Shown here: one piece after another, positions 1-10,790 of the stretch | Position numbering within the stretch: position 1 is the first letter of the stretch | Layout of the letters: each line of letters begins with the position of its first letter | Assembly: GCA_949825025.1 (NCBI GenBank) | Contig: OX463778.1 | Location: 6,029,142 to 6,093,141 of the forward strand | Source of the DNA: Siphlonurus alternatus | Taxonomy: Eukaryota; Arthropoda; Insecta; Ephemeroptera; Siphlonuridae | Direction of reading: 5' to 3' | Length of the DNA: 64,000 bases | Notes under the pieces: generated by a model | Told to the model about the DNA's origin: nothing | Seen by the model: only the letters and a program-made list of their open reading frames with translations | The model's database searches: none | Position numbers and translations under genes: made by a program

Positions 1-196
1 CTGGATGAACACTACAACTTTTGTCAATGAACCGGAAGTGCAATGGTTCAAAGCCAGGGGAACCACATAGTGGAAAAGAGTAACGATTTACCCCTGGGTG
101 GGAAACGTGGTTTTTGTTGAAAATGGTCACCCATCCAACTACTAACCATGCTCGGCGTTGCTTGACTTCAGTGACCCGGTCAAGCTCGCCACACCT
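1..196 (-). mobile_element. 5S-rRNA-derived SINE, copy A (cut by window start)
   Basis: Read on the minus strand, the right part (about 125-196) resembles the 3' half of 5S rRNA, including the internal promoter (box A-like CAAGCAACGCCGAG, box C-like GGTTAGTAGTTGGATGGGTGACC region). The left part is the SINE body shared with the copies at 3785, 49436, 56551 and 61835. The window begins inside the body, so the 3' end of this copy is missing. 5S-headed SINEs are a known class (SINE3); assigning this family to it is inference from the head. Confidence 0.8.
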
Positions 197-358
197 TCCA
201 CTTAGGATTTTTTTTACCCTAGGAATCTTTTGACGTTTAGTTGGGTAACTTTTTTTTAAGTCATCAAACCACAATTATTTATTTAATAATAATTATGCAG
301 TATAAATACTTACTAAGTCAACTATATAACCTGAACCTTACATGACTCTAGCTTCTGT

Positions 359-460
359 GTTTCTCCGTCAGGTCAGCTACGGCCATGCATTGCATGCTGT
401 GACTGAGGGAAACGTGGAAACCTCAGTCTGGATGGACGCGACAGCTGACGTTTTTAAAAA
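359..460 (-). mobile_element. SINE core fragment without 5S head
   Basis: This stretch matches the 3' body of the 5S-headed SINE (GACTGAGGGAAACGTGG and AACCTCAGTCTGGATGGACG), but the left part is rearranged and no 5S head follows. It is either a broken copy or a relative that shares only the core. Confidence 0.6.
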
Positions 461-1118
461 AACTGGAACTGCAAAGGTATAAATTTCAATAAAACCAATA
501 ACAGTGCATTTTTTTTTAACTATATACCCCCGAGAAGAGTGAATTTTTAGCTTACAGATAAACGGAATTTATCTTATTATTTATCTGCAGGCTTCCAATA
601 ATGTATAATATTACATAGATGTTAAAAAAATAAGTATTGCATCAATCTACCCTCGACAATTTGTATAAATATTGAATGCAACCTGACGATGGTGACCCTG
701 ATTCGACCTGGCATTGTTTCTACAGGGGGCGTTGTTTCCCTGAGCGAGTTTCCTTGATGTATGTGTTGGCTCAATGTTTACGAGGTCACATCACGATTGA
801 GAAATTTCGCCTCCCGCAAACAATAATCTAATCGACCTGCAGTAAACTGCATTACCATGATTTAACATACTTTGTAATACCTCTTGGGCATTCGATACCA
901 TCATCATTGCAGTTGTTGTTGCAGGTAAATTGCAGGAAAACGCCCTTTTCTTGTTGGCTGTTATGGAAAACATTTCGATTAATTTAAGAGAATGTTAGTA
1001 ATATCATTCAATATAACTCCAAGCTAAGTAAAACGTTTAATTTTAAATTATGAAGTTACAATTGAATCATGAAGATATAGAAAGTTAACTTATTTTTTAC
1101 TGATGCATATTTGTTGGA
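448..1118. other. AT-rich intergenic DNA, nothing recognised
   Basis: No credible coding region, RNA gene or clear repeat was seen. The 60-aa minus-strand ORF at 791-973 looks like chance. Confidence 0.5.
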
Positions 1119-1405
1119 CAATAGAGTATATCGACCTCAAAAATTGTTATTATTGCAAAAATGGATGAAGGGTACAAAATTATGCTGCTCTGAATTTTTA
1201 GAGTCCGGGAAGTATTGCTAAAAAGTTTTGCCGAGGTCGGGTTTGAACCCACACCCCTTTTAGGTTCTATTCTTTTATTAAAAGAGGCGTCACTTTCTCT
1301 ATACTTTTAATAACTTTTAAAAAATAATTCCCGGACTGTAAAAAATCTGATAAAAATAACTTTGCAGCCTCATTTTTGCAATAAAAAAATTGTAGGTCGC
1401 GACTA
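1119..1405. mobile_element. Palindromic CAATGGAGTATCGACC family, copy 1 (diverged)
   Basis: The arms match the better copies at 45075 and 47041: the left end has TATCGACCTCAAAA then TTGCAAAAATGGAT, and the right end is its imperfect reverse complement (TTGCAATAAAAAAATTG then TAGGTCGCGACT). The centre holds GGTCGGGTTTGAACCCACACC, which resembles an antisense tRNA T-arm (B box). Members fold into a near full-length hairpin, so this looks like a non-autonomous foldback/MITE. Confidence 0.7.
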
Positions 1406-2033
1406 TTTAGAAAAAAGATGATATCACAGGTGTTATTTTATAAATAAAATTCTACTTTTTTGTTAGTGAGTGACGCCTATGACGACACGTTTTAATTAAA
1501 TCCAACTAAAAAGTTGTGAATTCAAATAAATCTGACAACTTTATCTTCATTTAATAAAGCATTGACAATTCATATGTGCAGTTGATTTAGTTCGTTAGTT
1601 GTGTAATTTGGATGGATCGTGTCTTCGAAGCTCCTGAGGGAGGTCTAAGTAAAAGTTGGAGATGAGAGATGAGAGATCATCATCTCTGCAGCATCCCACA
1701 GGAGCACGCAATATTTATACCCTCTTTGTCCGAGGTCTCGCGAGTCACATCCCTCAAATCTCCAGGAAAAAACATATTTATTTACCCACCTAATAATACA
1801 CAACAATAGCGTCAATTTTCAGAGTACACACAAGCGAGAGTGCACGCCTCAAAATGTCCAGAAATGACTTAAATTTCGTAATTTTTATTTTACCCGAAAT
1901 TGGAAGTGGAAACCAATAGAAAACGCGTCATTTGCAGAAATTCTCGCTTATTTATAGGCTAGTCGCAGACAGAATCGCGTGCTTTCTCAGCGTATGATAA
2001 AAAAAAATTAAGAAACTATGCGATCAGGTATGC
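1406..2033. other. Intergenic DNA, nothing recognised
   Basis: AT-rich with a small GAGATGAGA direct repeat near 1660. No gene or element assigned. Confidence 0.4.
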
Positions 2034-2278
2034 ACGCACACACATAACAGCTTCGCATGGAATCGTATGGTATATGACATCGTAAGTTTGTCATATTTAG
2101 AACCGGTTCTAATGGCCGTAAGTTGCAGCCACACCTATCCGACAATAATTCGAGGATTATCCGTGGATTATTTACTAATTAACATTAAAATCTAAAAAGT
2201 TTAGTGTGGGTGGCTGCAACTTACGGCCATAAACTTACGATGTCATACCATACGATACCATGCGATGCGAAGTCTGCC
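2034..2278. repeat. Foldback element, about 245 bp
   Basis: The left arm (CGCATGGAATCGTATGGTAT, then ATGACATCGTAAGTTT, then ATGGCCGTAAGTTGCAGCC) is mirrored by the right arm (GGCTGCAACTTACGGCCAT, AAACTTACGATGTCAT, ACCATACGATACCATGCG). The arms flank an AT-rich loop around 2140-2200. This is a MITE-like hairpin with no coding capacity, and no second copy was noticed. Confidence 0.75.
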
Positions 2279-3595
2279 TGTGACCCCCCTTACAATCATT
2301 CATATCTGTATAAAATATGTTTGATTGATTCATGGCATTTGTATTTGTGTATAACTTTTTGTGATCAGTACACTTCAGGAGAGACCAAACGTTACCTCTA
2401 TTTAATTTTCTGGTGCTGAAACTCCGGACAGAGAAAAATTTAAATTTCCCGCTGCAATTTTGGGAGAATTATTTATAAAAAAATCTCCTTAATGTCCATG
2501 TCTTTAAGCTGGTATACGTGATAAGAAGTGATAACATAACATCAGGTGATAACATCAGGTTAAATTTCCCGCTGTCCCAAAGTAGATATTAAATAACGAG
2601 TGAAAACAATGCTTTTTTCTTAAAATTTAATATTTTAATGAAATAATGAAAAATGCTACATAAATAATTATTTAATTGAATTTTATAAAAATTGAACAGC
2701 TGTATGTTTTTAACTAAAAAATATTTGCCTAAAGGCGCTATATAAAATATATACCTTTTATAAATAATTATATATTCACAGCGTGAATTTAATTAATTAT
2801 ATAGCTTCTTAATTGGTTATAGTTCATAATAATAAGTTTATTAAAAGTATCATGCGTTAATGAATTACTTTAACATGATGCATTTTGTGCACTTTTTAAG
2901 TACCAATTTTAATACATAAACTTTATATCACAATATTATATAGCTTTTATATTTTTATTATCTGATACAAAATAAAAAGTTTTAAATTAAAACTGATCAA
3001 GAGTTTTAAAACTTTTTTTTTCAACCTGGGGGGATGTTTACTTAATCTCATAAAACAATATCAAAATTCTGACACTTTTTTTTTCTTCGACGAACTCTAA
3101 TTTTTATTTTTTAATATCACGTCTTCTTATATTATGCGAAACAATTTCGTTGCTCTTTTTTTTTTTAAAGCTCTAGTTAATTCACAACATTCCTAAGCAA
3201 TTTTTTATATTACAAGGAGGGGTAACGCCTACTATCTTTATTGGCGCGTGGATTGCTCGGCAACGCTGATCCCTCCTCGGTGTTATTATTTCGGGATTAG
3301 ATTTCAATTTGGTCCCAGCACGATTAATGACGCGAGAGACGCGCTTCAATTACTCGCGACAGAGAAATGTTAATATTGTTCACCCTTAATAGAGAGAGGG
3401 GGGGGGTGTATTCCATTGTAATCCTTGAAGACAGATGTAAAACTGAATTATTGTATTATTATAAGAAAAAAATGAAAGATTTTATGTTTCGTTTTAATCA
3501 AGATAAAAAAAGTTACGGTGCATAAAAATTGATAATTCTATAAGGTAACCTTATTGCATGCATATATTATAATATATATATAATATACATATATG

Positions 3596-3597
<2 letters not shown>
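2279..3597. other. AT-rich intergenic DNA
   Basis: Mostly low-complexity A/T sequence. A short GC-richer island lies at 3240-3410 (CGCGAGAGACGCGC). No gene recognised. Confidence 0.4.

Positions 3598-3667
<70 letters not shown>
3598..3667. repeat. (TA)n microsatellite
   Basis: About 70 bp of pure TA dinucleotide, with an imperfect TA-rich lead-in from about 3560. Confidence 0.97.
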
Positions 3668-3669
<2 letters not shown>

Positions 3670-3784
3670 TTTAAAGCATTAAAACACTTTAATAAAATTG
3701 ATGAATGTGCCCCTATTTTATATGCTTATTTGCTACATAAAAAACATAAATAAAATTATATTATTATTTTCAGGTATATTACGA

Positions 3785-4103
3785 ATTTAATGTCCGTTTC
3801 GCGGGTTCTTCTGAAATTGGAGCGGCTTGCACGGCCTTGCAATCCATTCTGGCATTTGCCTGTGACTAAGAGAAACGTGGAAACCTCAATCAAGATGGTC
3901 ACTACAGGTTTTTGTCAATGAACCAGAAGTGCAATGGTCCAAAGCCAAGGGAACCACATATTATTGAAAAAGCGCAACGATTTACCCTTGGGTGGGAAAC
4001 GTGGTTTTTGTTGAAAATGATCACCCATCCAACTACTAACCACGCTCGACGTTGCTTGACTTCTGTGATCTAACGAGATCCGGTCAAGCTCACTGCGCTA
4101 CAT
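3785..4103 (-). mobile_element. 5S-derived SINE, copy B
   Basis: On the minus strand this has a 5S-like head (about 4030-4103), a body, and the core shared with the other copies (CAATCCATTCTGGCATTTGCC, then GAAACGTGGAAACCTC). It is moderately diverged from copies C-E. Confidence 0.85.
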
Positions 4104-5235
4104 TGTTGTATCTATTATTATTTTGTTCTTACAAATCTTAGCTTGTAAGATTCAAGATAATCTGAAATTTCGTTCAGCACACTACCACTGTATATAATAT
4201 ACACATATACACTGCTGGACTGCTGGTATATACGGAAGCATCATCATTGAAATACATTCTTTATACCACATAATATAAGACGATATACTCAGAGCTATAT
4301 ACGTGCTGCGCATATATAATAGCAAGCCGTCTCCCCTACTTATATATAGTGCGGTGATTCAAAAACAGTGACACCATATCAACCATATCCCGCCCCATGA
4401 ATATTTGATGGTCAATAAGTCAGTAGCCTCCCCCGGGACACGGCCACGATATATGGAGTGACCTTTGGCCTCAATACCACTAGTATATAATGGTCAGTGT
4501 AAATCGGAGGAACATCTCCTGGGCCCTTAATGCAATTACATGTGGATGTAACAAACAGTGAGAAATAGATAGAGTAAAACACTGGATTAGAAGTGAAACC
4601 CTTGGGACCACACCTGCATATACCTCTCTATTCTAAATTAAAGCCAAACCACCAAACCACAAATACAGTATTATTGGTATTGAACGAGGCACATTTGTTG
4701 CTCGCAACCTTTTCTTTCTGAAAAAATTCACTTTGAATTTATTCCTATATAATTTATTGACAAAATTGTGCAACATTTGCAACAAATCGTCTTGTAAACT
4801 AATGAAGATCAATAATTTTCCATTAGTTATATATACTTAAAATTTTATACAAAGTCTTCTGCTCTTTGTTAGTAATTAAACAAAGTATTGTTGTGTAATA
4901 TCTGTCGCGTGAAAGGAAAAACATGGAACGGTTGTTGGTTTACATATGTTAACTTATGGAAAATTACCGTTAATTATGAAGTTGAAACTGTTACCTAGCG
5001 TCAACAATGTCATTACGTTCTCTGCTCTGGTGGCAATATTAGGTACTACGTCGTTCCATGTTTAACAATGAAAAAGGCTTCATGCGACAGACATTATAAA
5101 CAATGGGTTTGTTACAACCATTGCGAGTAGAAGACTTTGGTTTTATATTTGTATATAGATGTTCTAAAAATGTATTTTTTACGTCAATTTTGAATCTTAA
5201 TTGAAGGTTCTTTTGCTAAGCATGACACTTGCCAA
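4104..5235. other. Intergenic DNA, nothing recognised
   Basis: Mixed-composition sequence with no open frame worth reporting and no repeat family that I recognised. Confidence 0.4.
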
Positions 5236-5367
5236 TGTACAGTCGTCGCCTTGGAAAATTTCCCTTTGCAGCCTTGTTAATTACCATGCCCCGTAAGTAT
5301 AACACAAGTCATGTTGATTAACACGGCTGCAAGTGGGAAATTTTCCAAGGCGAAGAGTGCATGTACA
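5236..5367. mobile_element. Palindromic TGTACA-ended foldback, copy 1
   Basis: Long inverted repeat. TGTACA then GTCGCCTTGGAAAATTTCCC and GCAGCCTTGTTAATTACCATGC on the left are mirrored on the right by GGCTGCAAGTGGG and AAATTTTCCAAGGCGA, then TGTACA. Other copies lie at 13208, 29176 and 34830. Confidence 0.85.
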
Positions 5368-5469
5368 AATAATAAATAAATAATGATGTATAATTGTTGA
5401 TATAACTGATGTATTTTTTCTTTTAAGGATAACTGCACTATATTGTACATAACATTGCATGCTCTATTT

Positions 5470-5625
5470 TCTTTGGGAAATGAACGAAGCAAGTCCCTTG
5501 TCCGCAATAATGAGCTGTCTGCTATTTCAGGTGAGCGCAAGAGAGATATAAATAGGTATAAAAAAAATTCATTTTTCCGCTCATATGAAATAGCGTTATT
5601 GCACATCATGCACGATCGAGGTAGC
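5470..5625. repeat. Fragment related to the CCGGAATAATGAGC foldback
   Basis: CAATAATGAGCTGTCTGC followed by TATTTCAGGTGAGC is shared with the palindromic element at 35314-35493. The remainder is diverged. It sits directly beside the TGTACA foldback, as it does at 34.8-35.5 kb. Confidence 0.5.
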
Positions 5626-5631
5626 TAGACT

Positions 5632-5853
5632 CCTCTCGTCTTTTCTTCTTTTATTTTGCACCATTTTAGAGGAAAAAAAGAGGGGAAAAGAAGAGATTAC
5701 GTCTATTTTCTTCTTCTTGAACATAAAATGTTGAAAATATTTTCTTCATTTCATCCTAACTTTGAGCGAAGAGGAAATAAGATGTGTTTTAGATTTAAAA
5801 AGATTAGATTTAGACGTGTAAAGCATTAGTGGAAGACGTAATTTTCATCTAGG
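5632..5853 (+). mobile_element. CCCKAGTTGAAA MITE-like family, copy 1 (5' end missing)
   Basis: The internal block (TTTTGCACCATTTTAGAGG, TTTCATCCTAACTTTGAGCG, AGATGTGTTTTAGA, TTTAGACGTGTAAAG) is shared with about eleven other copies. The left terminus is lost or diverged and the right end reads CATCTAGGG. Confidence 0.75.
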
Positions 5854-5855
5854 GA

Positions 5856-5945
5856 AAATTGTCGGTGCCTGGGGTCGAACTCACGACCATTATATTACGA
5901 TTGGAACGTCAAGTACCCGATCGCCGTTCGGGTCCCCGACGCAAT
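5856..5945 (-). other. tRNA-like sequence (antisense), uncertain
   Basis: GGGGTCGAACTCACGACC followed about 35 bp later by AAGTACCCGATCGCC and TTCGGGTCCCC resembles the complement of a tRNA T-arm, D-arm and acceptor. I could not draw a complete cloverleaf, so this may be a tRNA-derived SINE head or a tRNA pseudogene. A tRNAscan-SE run would decide. Confidence 0.3.
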
Positions 5946-7600
5946 GAGAAATGCGGCGTCTCGGCTCCACAAATCTCGGACGTAAATCAAGCTGGAGGCT
6001 CAGAGTGGACTAACCGAGTTAGGACGGCGGGGCGAGGTAATTCGGCGCGACAGCCGGCGATTTATCGAGCTTACCTGCCCAGGTATATCGAGGAAATGTA
6101 GTGGTACTGAGAAATGTATAGCTAATTATTGTATCTGCTTTGTCAGAGTAATTATCACAATTTGCAGAAAACTAAAACATAAATTAATCAAATGTCAACC
6201 GAGATCAGGTAAATAACATACCTTCCTGGGATTTTTAAACTTTATTAAAATAGAGCAATTTAAAAAAAAGGAAGTGATACAAATTTATATCTAAATCAAA
6301 ATTATACAGTAGAATTAATTGTAATTATATATCACGATAATAATATTTAAGCTCTATGTCCTATAATGCACGGTGTTTGGTATAATTTATAATTCATAAT
6401 GTTTATTTTTGATCCAAGAGGCGTCTCTCTTCGTGAATGTGAAATGCATGCAAGAAGAAGCCTAAAATTGAAAACGTATACCAATTTTCTTCCCCTTGGT
6501 GGTCCGGCAGCAATGATTCTAGTAGTATATTATTAATGTTATTTCCTCGGTATCACAGCAAATTGTTGGTAAGGTCTAATTGCCGACCTTTAGAGCACTT
6601 AAGTGTGACAACGGCAATTGAGATGAATGGCTTTTACTTCATCCATGTCACGTATGTTTAATTTTCCCTGTCTTTTTTTTTTTATATATGTGCCCTTGAA
6701 AAAAAAAATAAACGGAGATAAAAGGTATAAAATTATGCGTTTCAGAATACTCAATTTAAAAAAATATATATAATAAAATGTTCTTTTTATTAAGCGTTTA
6801 TGCAGTTTTGTGAGTTAACTTAATATGCGTGTGTATCATTTTGGAAAAATAAACGGCCGTGCTTGCGTGATATGCTCTGATCACGCTCTGGTGGGAAAGT
6901 ACTGTCGCGATCACGTCTGGAGGAGTAATCACATAGCCCTGCGGGGTAATTTGATCAAGTGACACCAGACCATTTCATGCAAATCGGAGACTTAATAGCC
7001 AGTTAGGATCATATGTAATCATTTTAAGTGGACAACTGAATAGGTTCAGTAATTATATGTTTGTCGTCCCTTTTTATAAGAACATTTTTTGTAACTTGTA
7101 TATTTCCTTGAACTATAAAATTGTTTGACAAAAAAATATTATCATCATAACGTTTTATTAACTTTGATTTTATAAAATTTACATATTGTTATTTATACAA
7201 AATTGCGCCAGGTTAAAGAAATGTTATAATACGGAATTATTTAAATGTCTTTAAAGGAGAAATAAATTGTTTCTGAAAAAAAGTGTCTAGAATATAATTT
7301 TATTTAATGTTCGATAATTGTGATTGGCTGCATCATTCGAGAAACATGTAATAAAATGTGTTCAATTCTATATAAATAAATAATGATAAGATAGCCCATA
7401 ACCATATAACTTGATTTCTGATGGTTTACTAGCATAATAGAAAATAGAAACGTACATTTTGCAATATACAGTATATATAAGCTGCAACGAACTTATTGAA
7501 ATTATGTATATATAACACCATTAATTAACAAAATTAATATAAAAATTTTATTATAATTTTGTAATAAAGTATTAAATTATTTGTTATATTATATTAAAAG
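5946..7600. other. Intergenic DNA
   Basis: A GC-richer start (to about 6100) passes into AT-rich sequence. Around 6850-6970 there are several GATCACG motifs. No gene or repeat family recognised. Confidence 0.4.
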
Positions 7601-7604
7601 CACT

Positions 7605-9850
7605 AAATCTCTGATTTGAAATGCATGGTCAAGAATCTTTGAGGGGCCCGGAGGGCCCTCCGCGGGGCCCGCAGGGCCCCGCCGCGCCCGCAGGGCGCGT
7701 CCCGGGTGGGGCCCGAAGGGCCCCACCCGTCATTTTCAAAATCCAAAAATTCCCAAAAATTCCCGGGGGGTATTTCCAAAATTCCCGAAATTTCAAAAAT
7801 TTCCGAAAAATGACGTTTTGACCCCAAAAACGGCTTTAGTAAACATGCGCTACCCCTACTTTTTGCCTTCAAAGATGGCGTCCGGCGCACCGTTCGCCCG
7901 CCATAAGCGATAATGTTAATTTTTTTAAAAAACCACCGGTAAGCGGTTTTGAGAGTTAGAGCTTAGGTCTCAATGGGCGAAATGTAGCCCGGGACGTAAA
8001 CTTTTATATGGGAGGTGTTATTTTTGAATTTTTGCCCCAAAAATTTTTTATGGCCGTTTTAGTGATTTTTTCAAAAAAAAATCGCCGTTTTTGCGGTTTT
8101 TGCCGAAAAAGTCATTTAAAGTTGGTAACTGAAACTCTTTTCGGTCGAATCGTTTAGAAGACTGTGTCGGGCATCTTTAAGCTTCATTTGAGCTCCCTCC
8201 TATCTGTTTTGGTTCCGCAGCTGTGGGCCCCGGAAGGTTGGGACCTCGAAAAAAAGGTGTCTTACGGCCCTTACCTTCAATCATTAGATTGAAGAGCTAT
8301 GGCGAAGATTTTCATGGCAAAAGTGTGTCCCGACAAATGACGCAGCTTCGCCAAATACAAACATGGCACCTCCGAAGCATACTTACCGTGCTATGGACAG
8401 ATCTGTACAGTATGGCACCCGAAACCCCTAGGGGTGCATCTTTTATTTTTGGACCCCATAAAAGGTGCCTCCAAGGGGCCCCCGGTTTTTGTATTGGGAC
8501 CCATCAGGATTCAAATTTACCGGACTATCTGACCAATATCAATTTGGGCCCCTGGGGCCCCTTGGGCCCCCTCCAGAGGGGTAGTTTTTAAAAGCTTTTT
8601 TGCAAGCTTCAATCTGGTGAACCCCCCCAACAGTTTCGGCAATTTTTCGGCTAAGAACGAGTTTAAGACTTTTTCTGAAAGCTTTTGGCAAGTCCTAACT
8701 TTTCTTCGGCTCGATTTTTCGATTTTCAAAAAAGTCAAAAAATCGCATGGGAACATAGGGTTTACGCATGCTAAAAATCGACCACTTTCCCCCTCGAATA
8801 ACTTTTGAGCACACCTGAAATCGAAAATTCCGCGCAGTATGAAAGTTGCCCACACTCTTTTTCTTTCAGAAACTTTTTTCAAATCGATGCCAACTATGAG
8901 GATTAGCCCAGGCAAGCGGGAAATGTAAAACAACCTCCTCCCATAAGGATAACATAGGAAATGCATCCTTTTCCCGAATAACTTTTTTTTTACGTTATTG
9001 ACATGGTGTTTTTTTGTCAAATCCTGTTAAAACTAAGCGTCCCACGCCTAAAAATATGCGTTTCAAGAATGTGGGTCTTACGGGGCCCGAAGGGCCCCCC
9101 CTTCAAAGTACGCGTTTTGGATCCAATATGGCGGCCGAGCGCAACGTTCCACAACTTTGTTCTGACACTTTATGGACTCTACACCATGTGCCCTTCAATT
9201 TGATATTTGACTCGACCCCCTGCGACTACCGGAAGTGCGTTTTTTCGAAAACGGAAATTGGGTCTCAAATCCCCATAAGAATAACATGGGGCCATTTGAT
9301 TAGCATTGCGGGCGGATCTGCCGGCCAAAATACCCGTTTTTTACGGGTTGCGCCAAACTCGATGAAGGAATTTTTTTTCGAGCAAACTCTTGACGGGAGG
9401 TTGTAGGGGACCCAAAACAATGCCCAAAAACCAATTTTGGGATTTTTCCGGCACATAGGAGGCCCACGCGGCCCGATCGAAGATACGAATATTTCGATAT
9501 CCAAAATCCCGATTTCGGGAAAGTGTTTGTCCCGAAAAATTGTTTGTCCAATTTTTCTAGACCAGTTTTTCGAGCCGGACAAGATGCAGTCTTCAGATTT
9601 ATGCTGCGACCCATAGTTCTCGAGATTTTTGGACTTTTATGTTTTTGACAAAAATTTCAGAAGGGGTACCCCTTCTCTCACCGCTTATACATGGGGAAGA
9701 TAGGGGGAAAAATCGAAATTGAGTTTTCGATGGTTTCTGACTATATCGACCACGCTGATCACGAATCTGGCCTCGGATTTTACCTATCTCGAAAAACAAG
9801 ATGGCGGCGGGTGAAATACCTATTTTTCTTATATGCACTATGCTGGATTC
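7605..9850. repeat. GC-rich, palindrome-laden unclassified block
   Basis: Base composition changes sharply at both edges. The block opens with five GGGCCC sites in about 90 bp (7645-7730) and is full of runs such as GGGCCCCTGGGGCCCC (8547). Internal degenerate duplication is visible: ATGGCGTCCGGCGC (7874) versus ATGGCGGCCGAGCGC (9128), each preceded by CCTTCAAAG; CCATAAGGATAACATAGG (8941) versus CCATAAGAATAACATGGG (9272); CGAATAACTTTT (8795 and 8976). Open frames up to 167 aa occur on both strands, but none resembles a known protein and GC content alone keeps frames open here. It is an unknown interspersed element or degenerate tandem array. Confidence 0.6.
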
Positions 9851-9989
9851 CATGCATGATTTCAATGTACAGGTGTTATTTAAGGGTAAATCAAATATTA
9901 AATTGACTTTCTATACGTAAAAACATCCCTGGAGTTTGAAAATAACCATTATTTAACGCTCAGATCAATATTTTATTTGATATTCAATT

Positions 9990-10170
9990 TTAAGCGAGGC
10001 GAGGAACGAGCCGAGCTGCGTATGAGTTGGCAATGTTATTCATTGCCCGCACGCATCTATCCAAGAATTTTAAGCGAGGCGAGGAACGAGCCGAGCTGTT
10101 TTTCGAAAGGCCAACACTATCTTATTCCATTGTATGGTTAGGTGAGGTCTCCGAAGGAGCCGAGCTGCGT
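9990..10170. repeat. Dispersed duplication of AAGCGAGGCGAGGAACGAGC
   Basis: TTTTAAGCGAGGCGAGGAACGAGCCGAGCTG occurs twice, at 9990 and 10069 (79 bp apart). A shorter related motif, GGAGCCGAGCTGCGTATGA, lies at 10156 and resembles the segment after the first copy. The structure suggests an old tandem duplication at the edge of the GC-rich block. Confidence 0.65.
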
Positions 10171-10299
10171 ATGAATGGCGGACCCGTGACGAACGCATGT
10201 TTTTTATTCTTACGCGTTGCGAGCCATATCAATCTCCCCTCTACAGTCCAGTATCATGTAAAATTATGCCAGAAACTCGAATTTAGTACTGTCGGGAAC

Positions 10300-10640
10300 C
10301 GGAAATGATCGAGGAAGGCGGGAAAATCAAAAAATAAAGCGGGCGGCAATATTTAAATCTGCTGGCGATCATTATTGGGTGGGAAACACGTTTCATGCAT
10401 ATTATATCGCGCGTGCACCGCGGTTTGAACGGTTTCCCGCCAACATTCGAGAGGCCCCGTAATGTGCATGACGTCACAGCTTGTGGATCGTCGTTGCCAT
10501 GGCAACGGGTAAACAAGCATTGTTGGGAACGGCGAGAGGACGTGATTACAAAATTTCTGAGAATGTCGTTGACGTTCTCAACAGTCATTCGTTCTCTGAC
10601 CGCCGACTAGCGAGGTTGACTCAGATACCAAGACTTGCAA
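10300..10640 (+). promoter_or_regulatory. Candidate promoter / first exon with X-box and CRE
   Basis: A CpG-richer island in AT-rich DNA. It contains an E2F-like TTTCCCGCC (10433-10441), a perfect CRE TGACGTCA (10469-10476) and a perfect palindromic X-box GTTGCCATGGCAAC (10493-10506, the RFX-type half-site pair). Downstream, CTTGCAAGGTAAAA near 10635 could be a splice donor. A short plus-strand open frame crosses it, but I recognise no protein. Known: X-boxes bind RFX factors, often at cilia genes. Inference: this may be a host promoter; no gene body was identified. Confidence 0.35.
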
Positions 10641-10712
10641 GGTAAAATGTGAATGGCCACTGAATTTATTTTAAATCACTGGCCGCTACCAGGTTCCTTC
10701 TGATAAGCCCCC

Positions 10713-10790
10713 TTCCGCTTTTCGGTTTCCCGGTTTCATCCGATTAAAAAGTCCTACCGAATTCCGCTTTCCCGGTTTCATCCGATTAAG
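10713..10790. repeat. Short tandem duplication
   Basis: TTCCGCTTT, then CCCGGTTTCATCCGATTAA, occurs twice with a spacing of about 45-48 bp. Confidence 0.7.

Noticed and set aside
8517..9020. 167-aa minus-strand ORF in the GC-rich block
   Set aside because: Composition-driven: overlapping frames on the other strand are also open, there is no motif, and the DNA is internally repetitive.
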